A stretch of DNA of 64,000 nt, from contig JACTVG010000004.1 in NCBI GenBank assembly GCA_015660965.1, positions 62,001 through 126,000 of the forward strand. The letters are read 5' to 3'. Every line of letters begins with the position of its first letter. Positions within the stretch are counted from its first letter, which is position 1. Position numbers and translations under genes: made by a program. The notes beneath the pieces were generated by a model. It saw only the letters and a list, made by a program, of their open reading frames with translations, searched no databases and was not told where the DNA came from. Source of the stretch: Methanoregulaceae archaeon (lineage in GTDB: Archaea > Halobacteriota > Methanomicrobia > Methanomicrobiales > Methanospirillaceae). Below are positions 27,643 through 35,683 of the stretch, in pieces.

Positions 27643-28292
27643 AAAATATGTACGATCTGCATACGCACACAATCCATTCAGATGGGGAGATGCTCCCAAT
27701 CGAGTTAATACGAAGAATGGCGGTTCTTGGATATTCAATAGTTGCGATTACAGATCATGTAGACACTTCCAATACAAAAACAGTGCTCGCATCTCTAGTT
27801 CATATTAAGGAATCAGCTCAGATTTTTGGTGTAAATCTTCTATGCGGTGTTGAGATTACACACGTACCCCCAACCCAAATTGCTGATCTTGCTAAGCAGG
27901 CAAAAAAATTCGGAGCAGATATTGTTATTGTTCATGGTGAAACACCTGTCGAACCGGTAGCACCTGGTACAAACCATGCAGCATGTAGCTGCCCAGATGT
28001 AGATGTACTCGCACACCCAGGATTCATCTCTCTTGAAGATGCTTTGCTTGCTGCAAAAAACAATATCGCACTTGAAATCACATCGCGTGGGGGTCACAAT
28101 CGAACGAATGGGTATGTGGTACAAATAGCCCGAAGAGCAGGTTGCCGCATAGTCGTAGATTCTGATGCGCATGCTCCTCACGATATCTTAGATGAACACG
28201 AGAGAGTTTTAATCGCAAAAGGTGCAGGACTTACCGATGCAGAGTGCGATAACGTACTATCTTTAAATATCGAAAAATTCCTTTCCACATGA
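27639..28292 (+). CDS. PHP-domain phosphatase (histidinol-phosphatase-like)
   Basis: About 217 residues from ATG 27639, which has GGAGGAAAG just before it. All PHP metal ligands are visible: DLHTHTIHSDGE at the start, ITDHVD near 37, GVEITH near 70, IVHGE near 93, LAHPG near 124 and VDSDAHAP near 175. Complete ligands argue for a working metal-dependent phosphatase rather than the related RNase P subunit Rpp30, which lacks most of them. Histidinol phosphate is the usual annotated substrate, but this archaeal subgroup is untested as far as I know. Confidence 0.87.
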   Translation: MKNMYDLHTHTIHSDGEMLPIELIRRMAVLGYSIVAITDHVDTSNTKTVLASLVHIKESAQIFGVNLLCGVEITHVPPTQIADLAKQAKKFGADIVIVHGETPVEPVAPGTNHAACSCPDVDVLAHPGFISLEDALLAAKNNIALEITSRGGHNRTNGYVVQIARRAGCRIVVDSDAHAPHDILDEHERVLIAKGAGLTDAECDNVLSLNIEKFLST

Positions 28293-28395
28293 TAATATTA
28301 TTTATACTTTCACGAAACTTTTAAATACTGAACGCACGTTGATATATAGATTGCTAATTTATATTGGCAAATCTGTATTTCCTAGAGGTTGTTGT

Positions 28396-28668
28396 GTGAA
28401 CGTAGTTGGTCGAGCGATGAGCACCCCCGGCAGACGAATGCTTATTATACAGTGCGATGCCGCCCAACTACCCGGATTATACAGCGAAGTCACTGATCAT
28501 AAAATGAGACCAGTTGGTAAAATTGTTGATATCTTTGGAAATATTAAAGCGCCCTATGCTACCGTTATCTGCCGAGAACGATGCGATATCAAACCAAATG
28601 AGAAACTATACGCAAAGTCAACAACCGAGACGAAAGGGTACTATCCTGTGCACAGGAAACGAATGTAA
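28396..28668 (+). CDS. gar1: H/ACA RNP protein Gar1
   Basis: About 90 residues from GTG 28396. The beta-barrel core is PVGKIVDIFGNIKAPYATV followed by GEKLYAKS-type sequence (NEKLYAKST), as in Gar1. It functions in pseudouridylation RNPs with Cbf5, Nop10 and L7Ae. AGAGG at 28384-28388 is 7 nt before the GTG, and CTTTTAAATAC at about 28318-28328 is a plausible TATA box. The same start upstream of tfb is common in methanogens, and the two genes here are 13 bp apart. Confidence 0.92.
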   Translation: MNVVGRAMSTPGRRMLIIQCDAAQLPGLYSEVTDHKMRPVGKIVDIFGNIKAPYATVICRERCDIKPNEKLYAKSTTETKGYYPVHRKRM

Positions 28669-28681
28669 TTGGTGAATGTAG

Positions 28682-29692
28682 ATGCAGGAAACTGAAGTTG
28701 AAAAACTAAAATCACTACAGACTGAGAGAGAAGCTCTCAAGACCCGCACAAAAGTAAAAGAGCATGAGAAAAAGGCGGAGAATCATACCGAGACTGTCTG
28801 TCCCGAGTGCGGCGGTCGACAACTCGTACATGATTACGAACGTGCAGAGCTAGTTTGTCAAAGCTGCGGACTTGTGATTGATGATGACTTTATTGATCGC
28901 GGTCCTGAATGGAGAGCATTCGATCACGATCAGCGTATGAAACGCTCACGGGTTGGTGCTCCTATGACATTCACGATTCACGATAAGGGTCTGTCAACTA
29001 TGATTGACTGGAGGAACCGGGACTCTTATGGAAGGGCGATCTCATCAAAGAACAGAGCTCAACTCTACAGGTTACGTAAATGGCAGCGCCGTATCCGTGT
29101 CAGTAACGCGACTGAGAGAAATCTGGCGTTTGCACTTTCAGAGCTTGACCGTATGGCATCGGCACTGGGTCTTCCGAGAAATGTCCGCGAAACAGCTGCT
29201 GTGGTGTATCGTGATGCGGTAGATAAGAACTTGATTCGTGGGCGAAGTATTGAGGGCGTTGCTGCAGCAGCTCTCTATGCTGCCTGCAGACAATGCAGCG
29301 TTCCAAGAACACTTGACGAAATCGCGGAAGTGTCACGTGTCTCAAGAAAAGAAATCGGCCGTACTTACCGATTTATCTCACGCGAACTCGGATTGAAACT
29401 TCTTCCAACTTCGCCAATCGATTATGTGCCACGCTTCTGCTCGGGACTGACACTAAAAGGTGAAGTTCAGAGTCGAGCAGTTGAGATTCTCCGACAAGCA
29501 GGAGAACGCGAACTCACTAGTGGAAGGGGTCCGACAGGCGTAGCAGCAGCGGCAATATATATTTCTTCTATTCTTGGTGGTGAACGGCGTACTCAACGTG
29601 AAGTCGCCGAAGTCGCTGGTGTGACCGAGGTCACTATTAGGAACAGATATAAGGAATTGGCAGAAAAATTAGATATCGAGATTATTCTCTGA
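28682..29692 (+). CDS. tfb: Transcription initiation factor TFB
   Basis: 336 residues. An N-terminal zinc ribbon (CPECGG ... CQSCGLVI, residues about 40-62) is followed by the B-finger/linker (RGPEWRAFD) and two cyclin-like repeats, the first with [21 protein letters not shown] and the second with [39 protein letters not shown]. It recruits RNA polymerase to TBP-bound promoters. GGTGA at 28671-28675 is the ribosome site. No intein. Confidence 0.98.
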   Translation: MQETEVEKLKSLQTEREALKTRTKVKEHEKKAENHTETVCPECGGRQLVHDYERAELVCQSCGLVIDDDFIDRGPEWRAFDHDQRMKRSRVGAPMTFTIHDKGLSTMIDWRNRDSYGRAISSKNRAQLYRLRKWQRRIRVSNATERNLAFALSELDRMASALGLPRNVRETAAVVYRDAVDKNLIRGRSIEGVAAAALYAACRQCSVPRTLDEIAEVSRVSRKEIGRTYRFISRELGLKLLPTSPIDYVPRFCSGLTLKGEVQSRAVEILRQAGERELTSGRGPTGVAAAAIYISSILGGERRTQREVAEVAGVTEVTIRNRYKELAEKLDIEIIL

Positions 29693-29717
29693 TATCAAAA
29701 TACGTTTTTTAATAGTT

Positions 29718-29789
29718 GGGCTCGTAGATCAGGGGTAGATCGTTACGTTCGCAACGTAAAGGCCGCGGGTTCAAATCCCGCCGGGTCCA
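29718..29789 (+). tRNA. tRNA-Ala (CGC)
   Basis: 72-nt cloverleaf: acceptor GGGCTCG/CGGGTCC containing G3-U70, the alanine identity pair; anticodon loop TTCGCAA (anticodon CGC) within TTACG/CGTAA; T loop TTCAAAT; discriminator A. CCA is not encoded. Nearly the same sequence as the tRNA-Ala at 30425, with paired stem changes. Confidence 0.97.
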
Positions 29790-29875
29790 TTAGGTTCGAA
29801 AAATATTGCCAGAATCGGTTAGATGTAATACATCTTTTTAATAAAAATTAAAATGAATGAAAAAAATTCAAATGG

Positions 29876-30256
29876 TTATTTTTTCTGAATCATCGTCTGT
29901 ACTTCGTTCTCTAGCGTTTCTTTGAGACGCTGTACAGCTTCATCAAGGTTATTTGTAGTAGTAACTGTAAACTGGTTGTCACTTTTAGGGTCATGATAAG
30001 TAACAATGTAATCGATCTGTCCATCTTTCGCCTTTTTTGGTTCTACGATGAGTTTTGCCACAGAAAAACACTCCCGTCTTCGTGAGAACAAAGATATGAT
30101 GTCATTACCTTTGAATATTTTTACACTTCTTCCTGTCTTTTTCACGACGACATTGAACAAAACCAATTTATGGCCTGAAAAATCAAAAATGATGATATTA
30201 TTTATTAATTTGATATCTTCGCAATAATCGGAACAGGTGTCATGGCCTTTAACCAA
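29876..30256 (-). CDS. Hypothetical protein between two tRNA-Ala genes
   Basis: 126 residues at most, start uncertain (TTG 30256, no ribosome site). No domain recognised. It is beta-rich in the middle (HKLVLFNVVVKKTGRSVKIFKGND) and helical at the end (LDEAVQRLKETLENEVQTMIQ). A YIVTYHDPKSDNQFTVTTT stretch resembles a small PH-like or SHOCT-type barrel, but that is weak. Codon use looks ordinary for the window. Confidence 0.5.
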   Translation of the reverse strand: MVKGHDTCSDYCEDIKLINNIIIFDFSGHKLVLFNVVVKKTGRSVKIFKGNDIISLFSRRRECFSVAKLIVEPKKAKDGQIDYIVTYHDPKSDNQFTVTTTNNLDEAVQRLKETLENEVQTMIQKK

Positions 30257-30424
30257 ATATTCAAAACTAAAAAAGAATACGGATATTACAATTAATCGAA
30301 TTAACCTCCAAGTTTAAAAACACAACCTTCAATTTTCCTTAGCCTGTTGTGAATATCTGTTTCCGTCAGCGATCAGTAACAACTATATGGCATCCGCAGA
30401 AAAATAGTATGCCACAACGTGAAG

Positions 30425-30496
30425 GGGCTCGTAGATCAGGGGTAGATCGTCACGTTTGCAACGTGAAGGCCACGGGTTCGAATCCCGTCGAGTCCA
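30425..30496 (+). tRNA. tRNA-Ala (TGC)
   Basis: 72-nt cloverleaf: acceptor GGGCTCG/CGAGTCC with the G3-U70 pair, anticodon loop TTTGCAA (anticodon TGC) within CACG/CGTG, T loop TTCGAAT, discriminator A. It differs from the CGC gene 700 bp away mainly at paired positions, consistent with duplication and drift. The stop of a minus-strand ORF lies 5 bp beyond its end. Confidence 0.97.
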
Positions 30497-30501
30497 TCGT
30501 T

Positions 30502-30933
30502 TTAATCAATCCATTCCAACACGTCAGAAGCCTTTTCAACAATTGCTGGTTTCTTTTTTATCTGTTTTTTGTGGGTCGTGATTTTTGTTTCTTTATCGAA
30601 TTGCCCGTAATCCATATATTCCTCAGCAAGGAAATCATCGCCATTATCTAAAATCTCTTGCACCAAAGAATCTTTATCTTGTTGAGTTGTTGAGCTTGAG
30701 TCTACTTTTTGCTGGTGAATGAGATCATAATTCTTGATTTTTTCTTTAGAAGATCCTGATTCATCAACTGAAAGAGGTGGCGGTGCGACCGGAAGGGTGA
30801 TTGGAGGTGATGCGGGTTTCAAAGGAGTTTGAACAGAAATGTCCGTCCGTTGGAGTAAAAAATCTACGAAGTCTTCGAGCTCCTGACGTTGTTCAAGAGA
30901 TAATCGTTCGATTTTATTCTCTAGTGACTCCAT
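30502..30933 (-). CDS. Hypothetical protein with a short DUF2281-like N-terminal helix pair
   Basis: 143 residues. Residues 1-28 (LENKIERLSLEQRQELEDFVDFLLQR) read like the helix pair of DUF2281/VapB-type small proteins. The rest is low-complexity Pro/Ser/Lys sequence with an acidic EILDNGDDFLAEEYMDYGQF patch and a terminal SDVLEWID, so it is likely disordered. No function can be given. It precedes thiL on the same strand with a 68-bp gap after the thiL operon's stop, but is read toward the tRNA. Confidence 0.6.
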   Translation of the reverse strand: MESLENKIERLSLEQRQELEDFVDFLLQRTDISVQTPLKPASPPITLPVAPPPLSVDESGSSKEKIKNYDLIHQQKVDSSSTTQQDKDSLVQEILDNGDDFLAEEYMDYGQFDKETKITTHKKQIKKKPAIVEKASDVLEWID

Positions 30934-31011
30934 CGTTGTTTAACATCCGGTTTTGTTGATCAATATCTCATTTTGGAATTTATTAAGGGAAGCCGATTAG
31001 CTTATTTAAAA

Positions 31012-31875
31012 TTACTTCCATTGGTGTTGGTAGCCTCGTTTTTCGAGGATTTCACCGTCAATAAGTACTTGATGGTTAGTAATTACTTTACCAATAACCG
31101 TGTATTGAATACCCATAATTGGATGTTTCTCTTTAGCACAGGTGAATATCAGTTCATAATCTCCGCCACCAAAGAGTGCAAGCTCCTTTGCTTGTAATTC
31201 TGGGATTCCAGTAGGACGTGGTATTTTTGAGGATTCGATAGCAAAACCGCATTCATTTGCCTCTAAAAGATCATAAAGGGAGAGAGCTATACCATCGCTT
31301 ACATCCATCATTGCCGAAACACCGGCTCTCCCCAAAATTTGACCTTCTTCAACCCGGGGTTGAGGCTCAAAGAGAGCTAGTTTATGCTGGCTGTAACCTT
31401 CAAGAAATGCCTGTGCCTGACCACAGGTACCAGTAACACAGATTAAATCATCGGGTTTGGCACCTTTCCGTCGAACAAGATACTTTTTCTCAACAATACC
31501 AAGACCTGTACTTACTACAGTAAGCTCGCAGTGTCGATCAATATCACCCCCTATTATTGTTGCCCCATTTTTTTTGCAGCAATTTTGTGCTCCTTGCATA
31601 ACACCCGCGAGCTGCTGCCAATGATCAAGGCCGACAGCGAGTAACAGATATTGGGGTTTCGCACCCATACCTGCAATATCGGAAAGTGTAACGGCTGCAC
31701 TCATCCATCCAATCTGCCAGTCTGTCATACCTCCCAAAAAGTCCGTGGAAGCGTGAAGCATATCTGTAGTTAGAACCATTACCTGGTCTCCAAAAGGTAT
31801 AATAGCACAATCATCTAGACAATGGTCCCGCCCCACAATATCCATCACTGTCTTTAATAGAGTTCGATCATCCAC
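31012..31875 (-). CDS. thiL: Thiamine-monophosphate kinase ThiL
   Basis: About 287 residues from GTG 31875 (VDDRTLLKTVMD). Family motifs: LDDCAIIPFGD near 17, TTDMLHASTDF near 33, AVTLSDIAGMGAKP near 57, GGDIDR near 103 and MMDVSDGIA near 190. It phosphorylates TMP to TPP. The GTG lies within the stop region of the DUF460 gene (8-bp overlap), so translation is coupled; the longer upstream frame is just that gene's shadow. C-terminal part of the rio2/DUF460/thiL operon. Confidence 0.94.
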   Translation of the reverse strand: MDDRTLLKTVMDIVGRDHCLDDCAIIPFGDQVMVLTTDMLHASTDFLGGMTDWQIGWMSAAVTLSDIAGMGAKPQYLLLAVGLDHWQQLAGVMQGAQNCCKKNGATIIGGDIDRHCELTVVSTGLGIVEKKYLVRRKGAKPDDLICVTGTCGQAQAFLEGYSQHKLALFEPQPRVEEGQILGRAGVSAMMDVSDGIALSLYDLLEANECGFAIESSKIPRPTGIPELQAKELALFGGGDYELIFTCAKEKHPIMGIQYTVIGKVITNHQVLIDGEILEKRGYQHQWK

Positions 31876-33832
31876 CTTTACGTATCTCCTTACCTCGTTC
31901 GCTCTTATACTCCTTGAAGATGTGCTCCACCAATGCCGATTTCTTTTCGCGCTCGTACCGATCCTGTTCATCTTGCCATAGGGAAAGAGCTGTTTCAAGA
32001 GCAGCTTTCTGTACAAATCCGATCTTTCCTTTCACTTTTGTATTGATTTTTTTATTTGAGATTATAGGAACACCTAGTTCACGAAAAGCAGGAATCATCT
32101 GTGGATCACTTTTAGAGAGTGCAGTTGAAGAAACAACCACTGCCTTAACACCTTTATCAGCAAGGTCTTTGACAACACTTCTCCCCCAACCATCTATACG
32201 TGTCACATATATGACATCCCCTTCATCTATACCGTCTTCATCGGACAATCGGTATATCCCATCTCGAGTTATTGAATCCATTACCTTTAGGGGAACCGCT
32301 TCACCCTCCATTGTTATTTCTTCTACCTCTCTTATCCGTGTGAGCCGCTTTGAAAGATTTTTAGTATACCGCTCTTCCTTTCGCAAACGCTTTTTAAGGC
32401 TCTGAATAATCGCATCGCTTTTTGCGATTTCGGCATCCTTTGCAAGTTGGGTATCGCGAGCAATATGCATTCGGTGAAGTCGAGACTGAAGTCGATTGAT
32501 CTCGTAATCCCGTTTTTTAATTTCTTCTTGAAGATCTGCAACATAAATGCGAAGTCGTTTTACAATACCGTCGAGAATCCGTACACGCTCATCGTGTTTT
32601 ATATCAATCTCAATAGGTGGTTCTGCTGTTTCGGGACTTTCAACTTTAACCTTTAGATCACCGAGTACTTGTTCGAGTGCCTGCCCTCGGATTACTCCCG
32701 CTCTCACTTCATCAAGATCGTGCCCTGGTGGTACTCGCTTAATAAGGTTTTGAAATTTATGACGATATTGTCGATATGCCTCAAGAGCAGCTGAAAGGGC
32801 ATCTCTCTCATGATCATTTACATAAGAGAATGGAACCGTAAGCTGTACTTTGTAATCCACACTCATATCTTGTTTCGGGGAATAAGCGATTGCGGAGAAA
32901 GCACGGCGAATCTTCTCAACTGAGAACGGCATTTCATGCACATCAGAGGCGATGATAAGTGGTTTACCGATCATATAAAGCGACTCGATTACTTTCGACA
33001 TACTCATCTGCCTCGAGCTCGCGAGGTGAAGCAGATTGCCATCAAGGTCGAGCGCAGCAATTGCTGTTGTAGTGCCTGGATCAATACCTACAATTAGATA
33101 TTTCGGTCGCCCTGATAGTGGACGGAACTGGATGCGATCGAGACGTTTTCCGCTAATTCGAACCTGCACATCAGCACCACGGTACGTAGATACTGGGATT
33201 TGGTCTCTAACGGCAAAGATTCTGAACCCAACACGACTGCAGCCCCCAAAAGCTCGTGTCTCTTTTTTTTCATATCGCAAACCTGAAGCTACAAGTGCTT
33301 GTTCGATCTCACGACCTTTTTGTTGAACTGCCCCATGAATCTTACGAACATATCGATTTTGACTCCAACCGCCTTTCCCAAGTGACCGATGTCGACTTAC
33401 AACAACTTCGGTTTCGTTCTCGAACGCTATTACCTCTGCACCAGCACCGAGTGCAGCAACCTGTGCCGTCGTTCTGGCTTCAGCAAAGGGATCAAATCGG
33501 TCAAAACTGATATTATATCGTGCGGCAACTTTACCAAGTGTCTCCTTTCTTTCTCCTCCAGTCACTTGTACAAGACGCGTTTGTGGTGGAAGATGTTGCA
33601 AGAAAAAGAAGAGTTCGTGCTGATCAGCAGCGATTTCCTGCAGACTATCTACCGCTAGAATATCCGGTTGCTCTGATGCGAGTAGTCGAAAGAGACGGAA
33701 CATCGAGACTTCGGTCTCAGTCTCAATAACTTGTCCATTAAAACGAACAAGGGCGTACATCGGACGCCGTGACCTTGAACGCACAGACCCCTTGATGATA
33801 TCGATCCCGAAAACCTTTAACCGATCACGCAT
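31868..33832 (-). CDS. DUF460 protein with RNase H-like domain and coiled coil
   Basis: 654 residues, archaea-specific DUF460. The N-terminal about 370 residues contain two RNase H/RuvC-like segments, FGIDIIKGSVRSRSRRP at the start and IVGIDPGTTTAIAALDLDG near 245, with acidic residues in the positions expected for a nuclease. Residues about 420-500 are a coiled coil (DLQEEIKKRDYEINRLQSRL and KKRLRKEERYTKNLSKRL). The end is a small alpha/beta domain. Substrate unknown, possibly a nucleic-acid processing role. Start overlaps the end of rio2 by 16 bp. Confidence 0.88.
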   Translation of the reverse strand: MRDRLKVFGIDIIKGSVRSRSRRPMYALVRFNGQVIETETEVSMFRLFRLLASEQPDILAVDSLQEIAADQHELFFFLQHLPPQTRLVQVTGGERKETLGKVAARYNISFDRFDPFAEARTTAQVAALGAGAEVIAFENETEVVVSRHRSLGKGGWSQNRYVRKIHGAVQQKGREIEQALVASGLRYEKKETRAFGGCSRVGFRIFAVRDQIPVSTYRGADVQVRISGKRLDRIQFRPLSGRPKYLIVGIDPGTTTAIAALDLDGNLLHLASSRQMSMSKVIESLYMIGKPLIIASDVHEMPFSVEKIRRAFSAIAYSPKQDMSVDYKVQLTVPFSYVNDHERDALSAALEAYRQYRHKFQNLIKRVPPGHDLDEVRAGVIRGQALEQVLGDLKVKVESPETAEPPIEIDIKHDERVRILDGIVKRLRIYVADLQEEIKKRDYEINRLQSRLHRMHIARDTQLAKDAEIAKSDAIIQSLKKRLRKEERYTKNLSKRLTRIREVEEITMEGEAVPLKVMDSITRDGIYRLSDEDGIDEGDVIYVTRIDGWGRSVVKDLADKGVKAVVVSSTALSKSDPQMIPAFRELGVPIISNKKINTKVKGKIGFVQKAALETALSLWQDEQDRYEREKKSALVEHIFKEYKSERGKEIRKGG

Positions 33833-34674
33833 TTCAGTGCATCCTCAAATCTATATGCAAAGTTGTATTTTCTTTTGAAAAAGGCGATTATGTTTTCGAG
33901 ATCTTTAACAACAAATTGTTGAGCATTTGGATGGTCAACTTCCACCCATTGGGGCCAATCAATTATTACGCAACGTCCCTCCTCTATCATAACATTGAAT
34001 TCCGAAAGGTCGGCATGAATAATTCCCAATTGATAAGACAAGCGGACGTTGTCAAGGATATCATCAAGTACCTCCTTTGGATGCTCGACCCTACACCGGT
34101 TTAGGTTAAGTCCGTTAACTAATGACATAACAAGGGCATGTCGGTTATGGTCAATTGGTAACGGTACACTCACTTTGGCTTGCAGAAGGGTCAGGGCAGC
34201 ATTCTCCCGTTCAGCAGAGCGCCGGGATGCAAAAATCCAGGGATAGTGCCCATCGTCTGGCATGTACTCACGATTCATTCGGGCAGAGGCAAACGATCGT
34301 CCTCCCACGCGGTGAAACTTGATAGCTACTGGACAGAGTCCGAGTGCCTCATGCACAACGGATTCCTTACCTTCACCAATGGGTGAGCCAAGAGCAGAAA
34401 TTGTTCCCTTTTTTGTGAGTGCTTGAAGTGCAAGAGCGTCATAACCTCCAAAAACGAGTGCGTATCCATCGTATGGAACGGTATTGAACCTTACCATCCC
34501 CCATTCCATGAGGCGGCTCAATCTATAACTTGTCTCTGATTCAGAGAGCCCGCCAGTATTTTTAATTTGGTCAAGAGGCACCCATGAATACCGTTTCATT
34601 AAACGCTCAATGACTTTCAATACACGTAGTTCGTATCGGTGTAGTGAGCGTACATGCTCGGCTGAAACAGCCAT
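33817..34674 (-). CDS. rio2: Rio2-family atypical serine/threonine kinase
   Basis: About 285 residues from ATG 34674. An N-terminal winged helix (YELRVLKVIERLMKRYSWVPLDQI) precedes the kinase domain. The ATP loop is GSPIGEGKESVVHEA, the Lys is in VAIKFHR, the catalytic loop is IIHADLSEFNVMI and the metal loop is IIDWPQWV. Rio2 matures the 40S/30S pre-subunit. TTTTATAGTC (minus strand, about 34700-34709) is about 30 bases upstream of this ATG, so the transcript is probably leaderless; the extra 26 codons upstream lie over that promoter. Confidence 0.94.
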   Translation of the reverse strand: MAVSAEHVRSLHRYELRVLKVIERLMKRYSWVPLDQIKNTGGLSESETSYRLSRLMEWGMVRFNTVPYDGYALVFGGYDALALQALTKKGTISALGSPIGEGKESVVHEALGLCPVAIKFHRVGGRSFASARMNREYMPDDGHYPWIFASRRSAERENAALTLLQAKVSVPLPIDHNRHALVMSLVNGLNLNRCRVEHPKEVLDDILDNVRLSYQLGIIHADLSEFNVMIEEGRCVIIDWPQWVEVDHPNAQQFVVKDLENIIAFFKRKYNFAYRFEDALKCVIG

Positions 34675-34783
34675 ATGTGAACAGTGGTTATGTGGCGGAC
34701 TATAAAATGCTCTTTGAAGGAGAGAGTCTTCAGAGAACATAACTTTAAACATCTTGGATCATCCAGTCTTTATCGGAAAAACA

Positions 34784-35683
34784 ATGCGGTGCGATAAGTG
34801 TAAGCGAGACGCGATCATTTTCCAGAAGTATTCAGGTTTGCATCTCTGTAATCAGCACTTTATCCAAGATTTAGAGGGCAAGGCAAAACGGGCCATACGC
34901 ACCCATCAATGGATGAAACGCGGCGACCATATCGCAGTAGCCATTTCTGGGCATGAGAGCAGTGCTGCACTTCTCTTTTTTTTTAAAAAACTGACAGAAA
35001 AGCGTCGTGATATTACAATTTTAGCCATTACGATTGATGAGGGGATTGTAGGATACAGCAACCCCACCAAGGCCATCCAAATAGCCTCTTCATTGGGTAT
35101 AACTTGCATTACAGCAGATTTCAACAAAGCTTACGGTACTACAATGGATGAGATTGTTCGGATGAAAGGAAATGCCGATGCTTGTTCATATTGTAAAATA
35201 CTTCGCCAATCATTACTCCACGGAACTGCACAAAAGCATGGCATTACTAGGATTGCTCTGGGAGTTAATTTGGATGATGAAGCTCAGTTAGTGCTTACGA
35301 GCATACTGAATGGATATCCTGAAACCATAGCATATTCTAATCGAGTAGTTAACTGTGTGGTGCCATTTATTCACCCATTTATGTACATCCCAGAACACGA
35401 AGTCGTTTTATATGCATGGTTGAATATAAAACACAACTTTGAATCGAGTCTTTTCCCTTATATCACTAATACAAAAGAAAAATATGTTAAAAAAGTTCTC
35501 AATGAATCCAATTTCCGGCATCCTTCCACTTCATATTCATTAGTAAATTTCGGTGAAAACCTCGCTAGAATTTGCAAAGATATGAAGGACCAGATTCACA
35601 CTTGTAAAAAGTGTGGTGAGCCGTGCGGTGAAACGTGCTTATACTGCCAAATTTTAGAGGAGGTGAGTGGTAATGTCACATAA
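34784..35683 (+). CDS. TtuA/Ncs6-like tRNA thiolation protein with degenerate P-loop
   Basis: 299 residues from ATG 34784. Family layout is retained: N-terminal zinc finger (MRCDKCKRDA ... LCNQH), the PP-loop domain, GNADACSYCKILRQ with the conserved Cys pair, GVNLDDEAQLVLTSIL, PFMYIPEHEVVLYA and a C-terminal zinc finger (CKKCGEPCGETCLYC). Where active enzymes read SGGKDS the protein reads SGHESS, so the ATP-binding P-loop has lost its Lys and Asp. It may be an inactive paralogue or use another chemistry. It overlaps the RCK channel start, with GAGGAGGTGA at 35655-35664 serving the next gene. A TTTAAACAT box at 34743-34751 suits the promoter. Confidence 0.83.
   Translation: MRCDKCKRDAIIFQKYSGLHLCNQHFIQDLEGKAKRAIRTHQWMKRGDHIAVAISGHESSAALLFFFKKLTEKRRDITILAITIDEGIVGYSNPTKAIQIASSLGITCITADFNKAYGTTMDEIVRMKGNADACSYCKILRQSLLHGTAQKHGITRIALGVNLDDEAQLVLTSILNGYPETIAYSNRVVNCVVPFIHPFMYIPEHEVVLYAWLNIKHNFESSLFPYITNTKEKYVKKVLNESNFRHPSTSYSLVNFGENLARICKDMKDQIHTCKKCGEPCGETCLYCQILEEVSGNVT

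Noticed and set aside
27639-28292. RNase P subunit Rpp30
   Set aside because: All PHP metal ligands are present, whereas Rpp30 proteins lack most of them; the srp19 neighbourhood alone is not enough.
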